7,032 nt of DNA, from NCBI GenBank assembly GCA_004295885.1, contig SEDG01000119.1, forward strand, positions 1 through 7,032, in the 5' to 3' direction. The stretch comes from Pedobacter sp. (GTDB lineage: Bacteria > Bacteroidota > Bacteroidia > Sphingobacteriales > Sphingobacteriaceae). The position numbers and the translations under genes were made by a program. A model generated the notes under the pieces. It saw only the letters and a program-made list of their open reading frames with translations. It did not search any database and had not been told where the DNA came from. Positions 1-4,695 of this stretch are shown here, one piece after another. Every line of letters starts with the position of its first letter. Position 1 is the stretch's first letter.

Positions 1-81
1 ACAGTTTTGTAACTTAACGTATTCACTTGCTTTTATTTAATTTGTTAAAAAATATATTTATTCCCTGTTTTTTAGGGACTG

Positions 82-112
82 CAAAGATAGGGAGAATACT
101 TTAATTGTCAAA
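82..112 (-). promoter_or_regulatory. Leftward Bacteroidota-type promoter
   Basis: On the minus strand TTTG (112-109) and TATCTTTG (89-82) are separated by exactly 19 bases. This fits the Bacteroidota primary sigma factor consensus TTTG-N19-TAnnTTTG. Transcription would start near 75-78 and run off the left edge, so the target gene is outside the window. A short inverted repeat TCCCT (62-66) / AGGGA (74-78) lies at the predicted transcript start. No ATG occurs on the minus strand from there to position 1, so the 5' leader would be at least about 70 nt unless a GTG at 32-30 is used. Confidence 0.65.
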
Positions 113-129
113 GAGTTGACGCAAAAAAA

Positions 130-157
130 GTTAGGAGTTGAGTGTTGGGTGTTGATA
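130..157. repeat. Degenerate 7-base tandem repeat
   Basis: Four consecutive units of exactly 7 bases begin with GTT: GTTAGGA, GTTGAGT, GTTGGGT and GTTGATA. A further GTC follows in phase. The pattern is GTT followed by mostly purines. It is non-coding and sits between the leftward promoter and the repeat-like hairpin. Short heptameric tandem repeats are known in intergenic DNA of several bacteria. I cannot tell whether this one is shared across the genome. Confidence 0.5.
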
Positions 158-270
158 GTCTAGGCCCCATTAAGGTAAAAATGCTCAAAAACAATTAATT
201 ACGACGTTTTGAAAAGCAGGTTTAGTGGTCTTTTTGAGTGGTAGCCTGGCTTTACGCTAAACCTTTTCTG

Positions 271-298
271 CGCTTCGACTACGGTCAGCGTGACAAAA
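271..298. repeat. Intergenic hairpin repeat (REP-like)
   Basis: CGCT (271-274) pairs with AGCG (287-290) and GAC (277-279) pairs with GTC (284-286). The loop is TACG and a 2-base TC bulge sits on one side, giving a 7-bp stem. The hairpin is followed by TGACAAAA. The words CTTCGACT, TCAG and GACAAA recur in the same order at 1831-1875 in this window. From memory, similar sequences are scattered between genes in Pedobacter and relatives, so a dispersed repeat family is likely. No function is implied by the sequence alone. Confidence 0.5.
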
Positions 299-383
299 AG
301 GATATCGTTTCAGCCCAGGTTAGATTGCAAGGCTTGTGTAAGGGATGAGGGTTGCGAAATGCATTAAAAAATCATCTCGCTTA

Positions 384-752
384 TTATTTAGACGAGCTAT
401 AATTCATCGAAAAGTAAATTCCAATATGTATTAAGACTGAAACACTAAACACAACTCCAACAATTAAGTAACTTAAAGTATCATTACTTATAAAACTATA
501 TTCTATCGCTGGTGCAACTATATTGAAAATGCCATAAATTATGGTTCCAATAAAGCACAAACTCCATAATCCTGTTAAGTAATGCCAAATTTTCCATTTG
601 TAATTGTCTAACTGGTAGCTCCTCATGCAAAGCCAACTAAAAACGATAATCACAAATATGCCAGCGGTAGAATTAAAAGTTCCGCTCTTTAAGTACAGCA
701 AGAGATAAACAATGGCAAGTATTAAATTGAAATAGGATAATTTCTGAAGCAT
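384..752 (-). CDS. Small four-helix membrane protein of unknown function
   Basis: This gene encodes a 122-residue protein that I do not recognise. It has four hydrophobic segments, at about residues 5-21, 29-44, 56-80 and 94-114. Short polar linkers join them, including a basic and aromatic stretch at 45-56. The tail is serine-rich and ends in SSSK. No catalytic motif or cysteine pair is visible. I chose the ATG at 752 over an in-frame TTG at 773 because the TTG lies next to the candidate promoter and would be untranscribed. There is no Shine-Dalgarno sequence. The gene is divergent from the YtxH-like gene across about 84 bases and has no clear terminator downstream. It is probably a real inner-membrane protein of a lineage-restricted family. 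Function is unassigned. Confidence 0.6.
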   Translation of the reverse strand: MLQKLSYFNLILAIVYLLLYLKSGTFNSTAGIFVIIVFSWLCMRSYQLDNYKWKIWHYLTGLWSLCFIGTIIYGIFNIVAPAIEYSFISNDTLSYLIVGVVFSVSVLIHIGIYFSMNYSSSK

Positions 753-764
753 ATATAAGTTGCG

Positions 765-795
765 CAAAATCAAATTTGTAATTAAAAAAGAACAA
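765..795 (-). promoter_or_regulatory. Candidate promoter for the small membrane protein
   Basis: On the minus strand TTG (795-793) is followed after 20 bases by TGATTTTG (772-765). This matches the Bacteroidota -33/-7 pattern TTG-N19/20-TAnnTTTG with one mismatch in the -7 box (TG for TA). The ATG lies 12 bases after the box, so the mRNA leader would be only a few bases long. The -33 TTG is part of the palindrome CAATTG (793-798), so a TTG also exists on the opposite strand, but I found no good -7 box for the plus-strand gene. Confidence 0.4.
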
Positions 796-836
796 TTGCG
801 TTTTAATATTGTTAGAATTTAATAAAACCTACAATT

Positions 837-1043
837 ATGACAAAGCAAACAAAAATTTTAACTGGCCTGTTAGCGGGTGTAGCAGTAGGAACTGCAATTG
901 CATTGATATTATCTTCTGATAAAAATGATGACCTTAAGCAAAAAGCAAGCGATTGGTTTTGCGATTTATTAGACAGCTCAAAAGACAAACTTGCGTCTGT
1001 ATCTGGCCTTGTAAAGGATAAGATGGCGAAAACAAACGCCTAA
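837..1043 (+). CDS. YtxH-like small single-pass membrane protein
   Basis: The product is 68 residues long. After a short basic start (MTKQTK) it has one glycine- and alanine-rich hydrophobic segment at about residues 7-26 (GLLAGVAVGTAIALIL). A charged, probably helical tail with many Lys, Asp and Ser residues follows (27-68). This is the layout of YtxH-type proteins, which are small, membrane-anchored and often linked to general stress in other bacteria; their biochemical role is not established. Single Met-to-stop reading with no frame problems supports a real gene. The start ATG has no Shine-Dalgarno sequence, which is usual in this phylum, and no strong -7 box is visible upstream. The methyltransferase start codon follows 36 bases after the stop, so the two could be co-transcribed. 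The family call rests on architecture rather than a unique motif. Confidence 0.7.
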   Translation: MTKQTKILTGLLAGVAVGTAIALILSSDKNDDLKQKASDWFCDLLDSSKDKLASVSGLVKDKMAKTNA

Positions 1044-1055
1044 ATTTTCATATAA

Positions 1056-1099
1056 GCTTTTCCAAAAGTATCTTTGTTAATGGATGTTTTTGGAAAAGC
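1056..1099. repeat. Perfect 12-bp inverted repeat around the methyltransferase start
   Basis: GCTTTTCCAAAA (1056-1067) is the exact reverse complement of TTTTGGAAAAGC (1088-1099), with a 20-base spacer. The spacer contains the -7 box TATCTTTG and the ATG start codon. The right arm lies in the first codons of the methyltransferase (VFGKA), a stretch I recall as conserved in the family, so the left arm is the part that matches a constrained sequence. In a transcript from upstream this would form a stem with the start codon in its loop. In DNA it could be a two-site operator. Each arm is itself nearly palindromic (TTTT-NN-AAAA), which lowers the surprise somewhat. Confidence 0.6.
1069..1076 (+). 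promoter_or_regulatory. -7 box directly before the methyltransferase ATG
   Basis: TATCTTTG matches the TAnnTTTG consensus perfectly and ends only 3 bases before the ATG at 1080. Only a weak T-rich match (TTTT at 1045-1048, 20 bases upstream) stands for the -33 element. If used, it would give a leaderless or almost leaderless mRNA. An eight-base motif with two free positions also occurs by chance in AT-rich DNA. Confidence 0.4.
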
Positions 1100-1766
1100 A
1101 CTTACAGATTTTTTTAAGGAAGGCGAAGCCGATACACTTTGGTTACTGAATTCGTATAGTGAACCTGAAGAAATGCCGGTTGATATTTTCTTTAGAGATG
1201 AGGAGGAAATGCCTGCATTGGAGCATCATGCACTTTCACATTGCTACGGCGATGTACTAGATGTTGGCGCTGGAGTTGGCAGCCATGCGCTAATCTTACA
1301 AGAACTAGGTCATAAAGTTACGGCGATTGATATATCGGCCGATGCTGTAAAAATAATGCAACAACGCGGCGTTAAGAATGCAATAGTACAAGATGTATTC
1401 ACTACAGCTGAAAAATTCGATACCCTATTGTTTTTAATGAATGGCATAGGTTTAACTGGAACCTTACATGGCTTTGCTCATTTTCTTAATTTTGCAAAAA
1501 ACTTAATAAATGATGGAGGCCAATTGCTTTTCGACAGCTCCGACATTGCTTATTTATATGAAGACCTAGAGAAACCAACCAACCAATATTTCGGGGAAGT
1601 AAACTTTTGCTACGAATACAAAAAGCAAAAGGGCGATTGGTTCAATTGGTTATACATAGACCAAACAACGCTTGTGCATATTTCACATCAAAATGGTTGG
1701 CACTGTGAAATCATTTTTGAAGATGGGGAAGATCAGTACTTAGCAAGGTTAAAATTGTTGAGTTAA
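1080..1766 (+). CDS. Class I SAM-dependent methyltransferase
   Basis: This 228-residue cytoplasmic protein has a Rossmann-type methyltransferase fold. Motif I, the SAM-binding glycine loop, is VLDVGAGVGSHA at residues 59-70. The acidic end of strand 2 is TAIDIS at 81-86, where Asp84 would contact the ribose. A QDVF segment follows at 104-107, and FDTLLFLMNGIGLTGTL at 113-129 is the motif IV region. The N-terminal part (1-55) is lineage-specific, with an acidic EEMP repeated at 30-33 and 42-45. The methyl acceptor cannot be read from the sequence. I prefer ATG 1080 over the in-frame TTG at 1074, which lies inside the -7 box. The gene follows the YtxH-like gene by 36 bases and converges on pepT. 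An inverted repeat frames its start codon. Confidence 0.85.
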   Translation: MDVFGKALTDFFKEGEADTLWLLNSYSEPEEMPVDIFFRDEEEMPALEHHALSHCYGDVLDVGAGVGSHALILQELGHKVTAIDISADAVKIMQQRGVKNAIVQDVFTTAEKFDTLLFLMNGIGLTGTLHGFAHFLNFAKNLINDGGQLLFDSSDIAYLYEDLEKPTNQYFGEVNFCYEYKKQKGDWFNWLYIDQTTLVHISHQNGWHCEIIFEDGEDQYLARLKLLS

Positions 1767-1830
1767 ATTTAAACATTATGAAGTTAAGGTAAATAATTTT
1801 AGTCGGAGCTTTTGTGAAGCCGCAAATAAT

Positions 1831-1875
1831 CCTTCGACTCCCGAAGGAGTCTGGACAAGTTTGCTCAGGACAAAG
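1831..1875. repeat. Second copy-like intergenic repeat, possibly interrupted
   Basis: CTTCGACT (1832-1839), CTCAG (1864-1868) and GACAAAG (1869-1875) occur in the same order as CTTCGACT, TCAG and GACAAAA at 273-298. In this copy about 24 bases, including the right half of a hairpin, separate the first two words, compared with 4 bases in the other copy. It may be an expanded or interrupted member of the same dispersed family. The match is seen directly; the relationship is an inference. Confidence 0.4.
1836..1851. terminator. UUCG-tetraloop hairpin between convergent genes
   Basis: On the minus strand the sequence reads GACTCC-TTCG-GGAGTC: a perfect 6-bp stem closed by C-G around a UUCG loop, a very stable RNA tetraloop class. 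It begins 43 bases after the pepT stop. On the plus strand the same stem has a CGAA loop and lies 69 bases after the methyltransferase stop. CCTTCG (1831-1836) can also pair with CGAAGG (1842-1847), so two alternative folds overlap. No T-tract follows in either direction, so it is not a textbook intrinsic terminator. It may protect 3' ends, end transcription weakly, or simply be part of the repeat. Confidence 0.4.
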
Positions 1876-1894
1876 AGAGCTGAAAAAAAAGCCT

Positions 1895-3148
1895 CTATGC
1901 TTTTTCTTCCCAAATGCGGGCAATATTTATAATGGTCTGCACTGCTTTTTCCATATCCTGTACAGATACCCATTCTTGCTTACCGTGGAAAGCGTGTTCC
2001 CCCGCAAAAATATTCGGGCAAGGTAAACCCATGAAAGATAATCGGGAGCCATCTGTTCCGCCTCTTATACTTTGTCTTTTTGGCGTTATTCCTGCTCGTT
2101 TAATAGCTTCAATACCATATTCAATTATTTGCGGATATCTGTCTAATACCTTTTTCATATTGCGATACTGTTCTGATACTTTAAATTCATAGGTAGAATT
2201 TGGGTAAGATTTCATAACCTCCTTCACTACGTTTTCTAAAGTTTCCTCGTGGGCTTTTAATAGGTCATCATCAAAATCCCTAATTATAAAATGCGTTTCC
2301 GCTTGTTCGGCTTGTCCATGAAAACTTACAGGATGGACAAATCCTTCTTTTCCACTTGTGGCCTCAGGTGTTATTTTATCTTTTGGCAAGGCCGATAAAA
2401 TATCAGCCAATGCTTTAATAGCGCTTTCCATCTTCCCTTTTGCAAAACCAGGATGAGAGCTTACACCATTTATAGTTAATTTAACCCCATCAGCAGAGAA
2501 CGTTTCATCTTCGATAGAACCTAAAGTTTCTCCATCAACCGTGTAGGCGAAATCAGCTCCAAGTTTCTTTAAATCTACATTGTCTACACCACGTCCAATC
2601 TCTTCATCAGGTGTAAACAAAATCTTAATTGTACCGTGCTTAACATCTTGATTTTGCATCAAAAAAGCTGCAGCCTCCATAATTTCAGCAACGCCCGCCT
2701 TATTGTCTGCTCCTAAAAGTGTTGTGCCGCTAGCGGTGATAATATCATTTCCAATCTGATTTTTCAAGTCAGTATGCTCGCTTAATTTCAGTACAATTGA
2801 ATGATCATCTGGTAAAACCAAATCTTCACCATTATAATTTTTGTGGATTATTGGCTTCACATTTTCGCCGCTACAATCTGGTGAGGTATCCATGTGAGAG
2901 CAAAAGCAAATTACAGGAACCCTCTTGTTGGATGTTGCAGGAATTGTAGCATAAACATATCCGTAATCATCTAAGTGAGCATCTATAACCCCAATACCCA
3001 GCAGTTCATCCACTAAAATCCTCGCTAAATTATGCTGTTTTGAAGTTGAAGGAGAAGATTCAGAACTGGAATCCGACTGAGTATCAACTTGTACATATTT
3101 GAAAAACCTATTTTGCAGACTTTGGTCTTTGTTTTGATAATTACCCAT
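1895..3148 (-). CDS. pepT: Peptidase T (tripeptide aminopeptidase, M20B)
   Basis: This cytoplasmic dizinc aminopeptidase removes the N-terminal residue from tripeptides and so completes peptide breakdown. The 417-residue length is close to that of known PepT proteins. Residues that line up with the E. coli enzyme are all present: His85 and Asp87 in SHMDTSPD, bridging Asp148 in GADNKAG, the catalytic pair Glu182-Glu183 in FTPDEEIGRG, Asp205 in YTVDGE, and the final zinc ligand His388 in FHGK. The lid (dimerisation) domain spans roughly 215-325, and RGGTDGSRLSFMGLPCPN lies at 362-379. The ATG at 3148 has a perfect -7 box 7 bases upstream, implying a very short leader. The gene stands alone, divergent from the barrel genes and convergent with the methyltransferase. 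Nothing looks truncated or damaged. Confidence 0.95.
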   Translation of the reverse strand: MGNYQNKDQSLQNRFFKYVQVDTQSDSSSESSPSTSKQHNLARILVDELLGIGVIDAHLDDYGYVYATIPATSNKRVPVICFCSHMDTSPDCSGENVKPIIHKNYNGEDLVLPDDHSIVLKLSEHTDLKNQIGNDIITASGTTLLGADNKAGVAEIMEAAAFLMQNQDVKHGTIKILFTPDEEIGRGVDNVDLKKLGADFAYTVDGETLGSIEDETFSADGVKLTINGVSSHPGFAKGKMESAIKALADILSALPKDKITPEATSGKEGFVHPVSFHGQAEQAETHFIIRDFDDDLLKAHEETLENVVKEVMKSYPNSTYEFKVSEQYRNMKKVLDRYPQIIEYGIEAIKRAGITPKRQSIRGGTDGSRLSFMGLPCPNIFAGEHAFHGKQEWVSVQDMEKAVQTIINIARIWEEKA

Positions 3149-3155
3149 AGTTTTC

Positions 3156-3163
3156 CAAAATTA
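3156..3163 (-). promoter_or_regulatory. pepT -7 box
   Basis: On the minus strand TAATTTTG matches TAnnTTTG exactly, 7 bases before the pepT ATG. There is no clean -33 TTTG at 19 bases; the nearest is a CTTT (3184-3181) at 17 bases. The box overlaps the 10-mer TTTTGGAAAA (minus strand, 3160-3151), which also occurs at the methyltransferase start. Confidence 0.45.
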
Positions 3164-3188
3164 ATACTTATAAATACAATAAAGATTA

Positions 3189-3196
3189 TATTTTTG
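3189..3196 (+). promoter_or_regulatory. -7 box for the tandem beta-barrel genes
   Basis: TATTTTTG followed by C matches TAnnTTTG perfectly and ends 26 bases before the TTG start of the first barrel gene. The predicted leader is about 20 nt. The expected -33 position (about 3166-3170) has no TTG, so activation by a second factor is possible. It is back to back with the pepT promoter, and the two footprints overlap. Confidence 0.45.
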
Positions 3197-3222
3197 CAGT
3201 TAACACTATAAAAAACAAGGTA

Positions 3223-3951
3223 TTGAAAAAAGCTATTTTAACAATTTTACTTCTACTTTCTACATTACTTGGATTTAGCCAAATCAATTTCTATAAACTT
3301 GCAGTTGGCGGTGGATTTGGAACTAACATCTCTTATGCAGACGTTAGAGAAAATAGCCAAGGTTATAGTGGACATTTAACAGCTGATTATAATCTTACTC
3401 CTTTCGTGACTGCTGGATTAGAATTTCAGGCAGGACAAATAAGAGGCGGTAACGTTATAACTAACCCTCACAACCGTCAGTTTAAAAATAATTATAAGGG
3501 CTTGTCATTAAACGGCAGGGTTGCGTTAGGCCAGTTTGTTGGATATTATAGACATAGTTTTTTAAGTGCCATAAAGGGTTTATATGTTGGCGCAGGTATA
3601 GGTGCGATGAGTAATAATATGGCTTATGTAGTGCGTTATAAGCCCAACACACAAGCGGAATATCCACCTTTAGGCTATATGTTTCCAGGCAAAGATAAAA
3701 GCGTAAATCTTCTAATGCCTCTTAATCTGGGAATGAATTTTTATTTTAAAGATAGGGATGATCAATTACGGTATATCGTTAACATTAATTATCAGGGAAA
3801 TTTGACTTTTGGTGAGGGTTTGGATGGTTATAATGACCCTTTGGGAAAGTTTGAAAATGACGCCCCAGATATGTATACTGTATTCTCTGTTGGAGTTAAA
3901 TATAATTTTGGTCCGGTAGGTATTTCTAAACGAATTTTTGAAATTAATTAA
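3223..3951 (+). CDS. Outer-membrane beta-barrel protein, first of a tandem pair
   Basis: The 242-residue precursor has a signal peptide at 1-19 (MKKAILTILLLLSTLLGFS), probably cut before Gln20. The mature part is rich in Gly, Tyr, Asn and alternating hydrophobic residues, as in a small outer-membrane barrel. Clear landmarks are NFYK at 22-25, GGG at 29-31, NRQF at 84-87, GLYVGAGIG at 119-127 and a final strand FSVGVKYNFG at 221-230, followed by a 12-residue tail. The start is TTG: no ATG or GTG lies in frame upstream or near, and the signal peptide needs this position. AAGG occurs 2 bases before it, too close for a normal Shine-Dalgarno spacing. The next gene, its paralog, begins 6 bases after the stop, so they form an operon. 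Ligand or function is unknown; a structural or small-molecule role is possible. Confidence 0.75.
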   Translation: MKKAILTILLLLSTLLGFSQINFYKLAVGGGFGTNISYADVRENSQGYSGHLTADYNLTPFVTAGLEFQAGQIRGGNVITNPHNRQFKNNYKGLSLNGRVALGQFVGYYRHSFLSAIKGLYVGAGIGAMSNNMAYVVRYKPNTQAEYPPLGYMFPGKDKSVNLLMPLNLGMNFYFKDRDDQLRYIVNINYQGNLTFGEGLDGYNDPLGKFENDAPDMYTVFSVGVKYNFGPVGISKRIFEIN

Positions 3952-3957
3952 AATCAC

Positions 3958-4638
3958 TTGAAGAAAATAACATCCCTATTCTCCCTACTTCTCTTTAGTT
4001 CAGCGCTTTTTGCCCAAACCAATTTTTACAAATTTAGTATTGGCGGAGGCGCTGGAGGTACTTTGGCATTTGCCGATTTAGAGAAAAAGACATTAGGCTT
4101 CGCAGCTTATGGCTCATTAGATTTTCAAATTACGCCTTATATAACCTTGGGTGGAGAATTCCAGAAAGGTGAATTAGCAGGAGGTGACATTACTTTTGAT
4201 CCCAATAACCGACAATTTATTAACTCGTACAAGGCCGCGATAGGTAATTTGAGAGTACAGCTTGGCGAATTCTTAACATCATATCAACTTCGTAACAATT
4301 TCCTTTATAACATTAGGGGTTTATACGCAGGTGGCGGATTAGGTATAATCAGCAACAAGATCTCAAACGTGAGATACTATGGCAGCAATTATTATCCTGG
4401 AGAAGATTATAGCAAGGAAGGGTTGATTATCCTTAATTTAGGTATTAATTTTTATATCCCAAATCAATGGGGACTTACGCGATATGCCATAAACCTCAAT
4501 CTACAAAACAGCCTAGCACTTGGCGAAGGTATGGATGGCTATGAAAGCGTAGGTACAAAAAGCAAAGATATGTATAGCTTTTTCTCCCTTGGCTTCAAAT
4601 ATCATTTTGGCCCAATGGGATTGGATAGAAGAAGATAA
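3958..4638 (+). CDS. Outer-membrane beta-barrel protein, second of a tandem pair
   Basis: The 226-residue precursor has a signal peptide ending at SALFA (15-19), with mature Gln20. It aligns with the preceding protein without gaps to about residue 110, sharing NFYK (22-25), GGG (29-31), TP (59-60), NRQF (84-87), YK (91-92) and LG (102-103). Later segments LNLGINFY, LGEGMDGY, SKDMYSFFSLG and KYHFGPMG match counterparts there. It is shorter mainly because a loop near residues 138-160 of the first protein is reduced. The tail ends in RRR. The start is again TTG, and the only in-frame upstream triplets before the neighbour's stop are AAT and CAC, so no other start exists. The pair arose by duplication. 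Function is not known. Confidence 0.75.
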   Translation: MKKITSLFSLLLFSSALFAQTNFYKFSIGGGAGGTLAFADLEKKTLGFAAYGSLDFQITPYITLGGEFQKGELAGGDITFDPNNRQFINSYKAAIGNLRVQLGEFLTSYQLRNNFLYNIRGLYAGGGLGIISNKISNVRYYGSNYYPGEDYSKEGLIILNLGINFYIPNQWGLTRYAINLNLQNSLALGEGMDGYESVGTKSKDMYSFFSLGFKYHFGPMGLDRRR

Positions 4639-4646
4639 TACTTTTG
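4639..4646 (+). promoter_or_regulatory. -7 box upstream of the M14 peptidase
   Basis: TACTTTTG followed by C matches TAnnTTTG perfectly and abuts the stop codon of the second barrel gene. It would give a leader of roughly 40 nt before the ATG at 4696. No TTG is found at the right -33 distance (the nearest, 4621-4623, is only 15 bases away). The 57-base gap has no terminator hairpin, so read-through from the barrel genes is also possible. Confidence 0.4.
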
Positions 4647-4695
4647 CAATTGAATAAAAAAGGTAATTTAGGGGATTGATTTAAGCTTTCCTTTT

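Larger units (their letters stand above)
1..383. other. Intergenic region without a convincing gene
   Basis: No open frame with a supported start lies here. From left to right it holds an AT-rich leader that belongs to a gene off the left edge, a leftward promoter, a degenerate 7-base tandem repeat, and a stretch from about 160 to 360 that looks richer in G+C than the rest. That stretch contains a repeat-like hairpin at 271-290 and an 8-bp inverted repeat, AGGTTTAG (218-225) with CTAAACCT (257-264), separated by 31 bases. The texture suggests accumulated intergenic repeat remnants rather than a decayed gene, because I see no residual protein similarity in any frame. I cannot exclude a small RNA. 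Confidence 0.6.

Noticed and set aside
1..32. A minus-strand coding start at GTG 32-30 running off the left edge
   Set aside because: Only ten codons are visible, with no recognisable sequence, so it cannot be supported.
360..383. A terminator after the small membrane protein (GCGA/TCGC pairing around a T-rich stretch)
   Set aside because: The stem is only 4 bp with a long loop and the T-run lies inside the loop, so it does not form a terminator.
753..773. Seven-codon N-terminal extension of the small membrane protein from a TTG at 773
   Set aside because: The TTG lies next to the candidate -7 box (765-772), so it would be upstream of the transcript start. The ATG at 752 is better placed.
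1074..1079. TTG start for the methyltransferase two codons before the ATG
   Set aside because: It coincides with the TTTG of the -7 box. The ATG gives the expected family start MDVFGKAL.
1711..2192. Several open frames of 65-92 codons on both strands across the 3' end of pepT and the convergent gap
   Set aside because: They overlap the well-supported pepT and methyltransferase genes, show no recognisable domain, and cross the intergenic repeat.
3482..3957. Minus-strand open frames inside the first barrel gene
   Set aside because: They are antisense to a gene with a signal peptide and a clear paralog, and their translations look like shadow sequence.
4658..4695. Inverted AAAAGG / CCTTTT before the M14 gene as a terminator or operator
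   Set aside because: Only 6 bp of low-complexity sequence with a 26-base spacer; expected by chance in this DNA.
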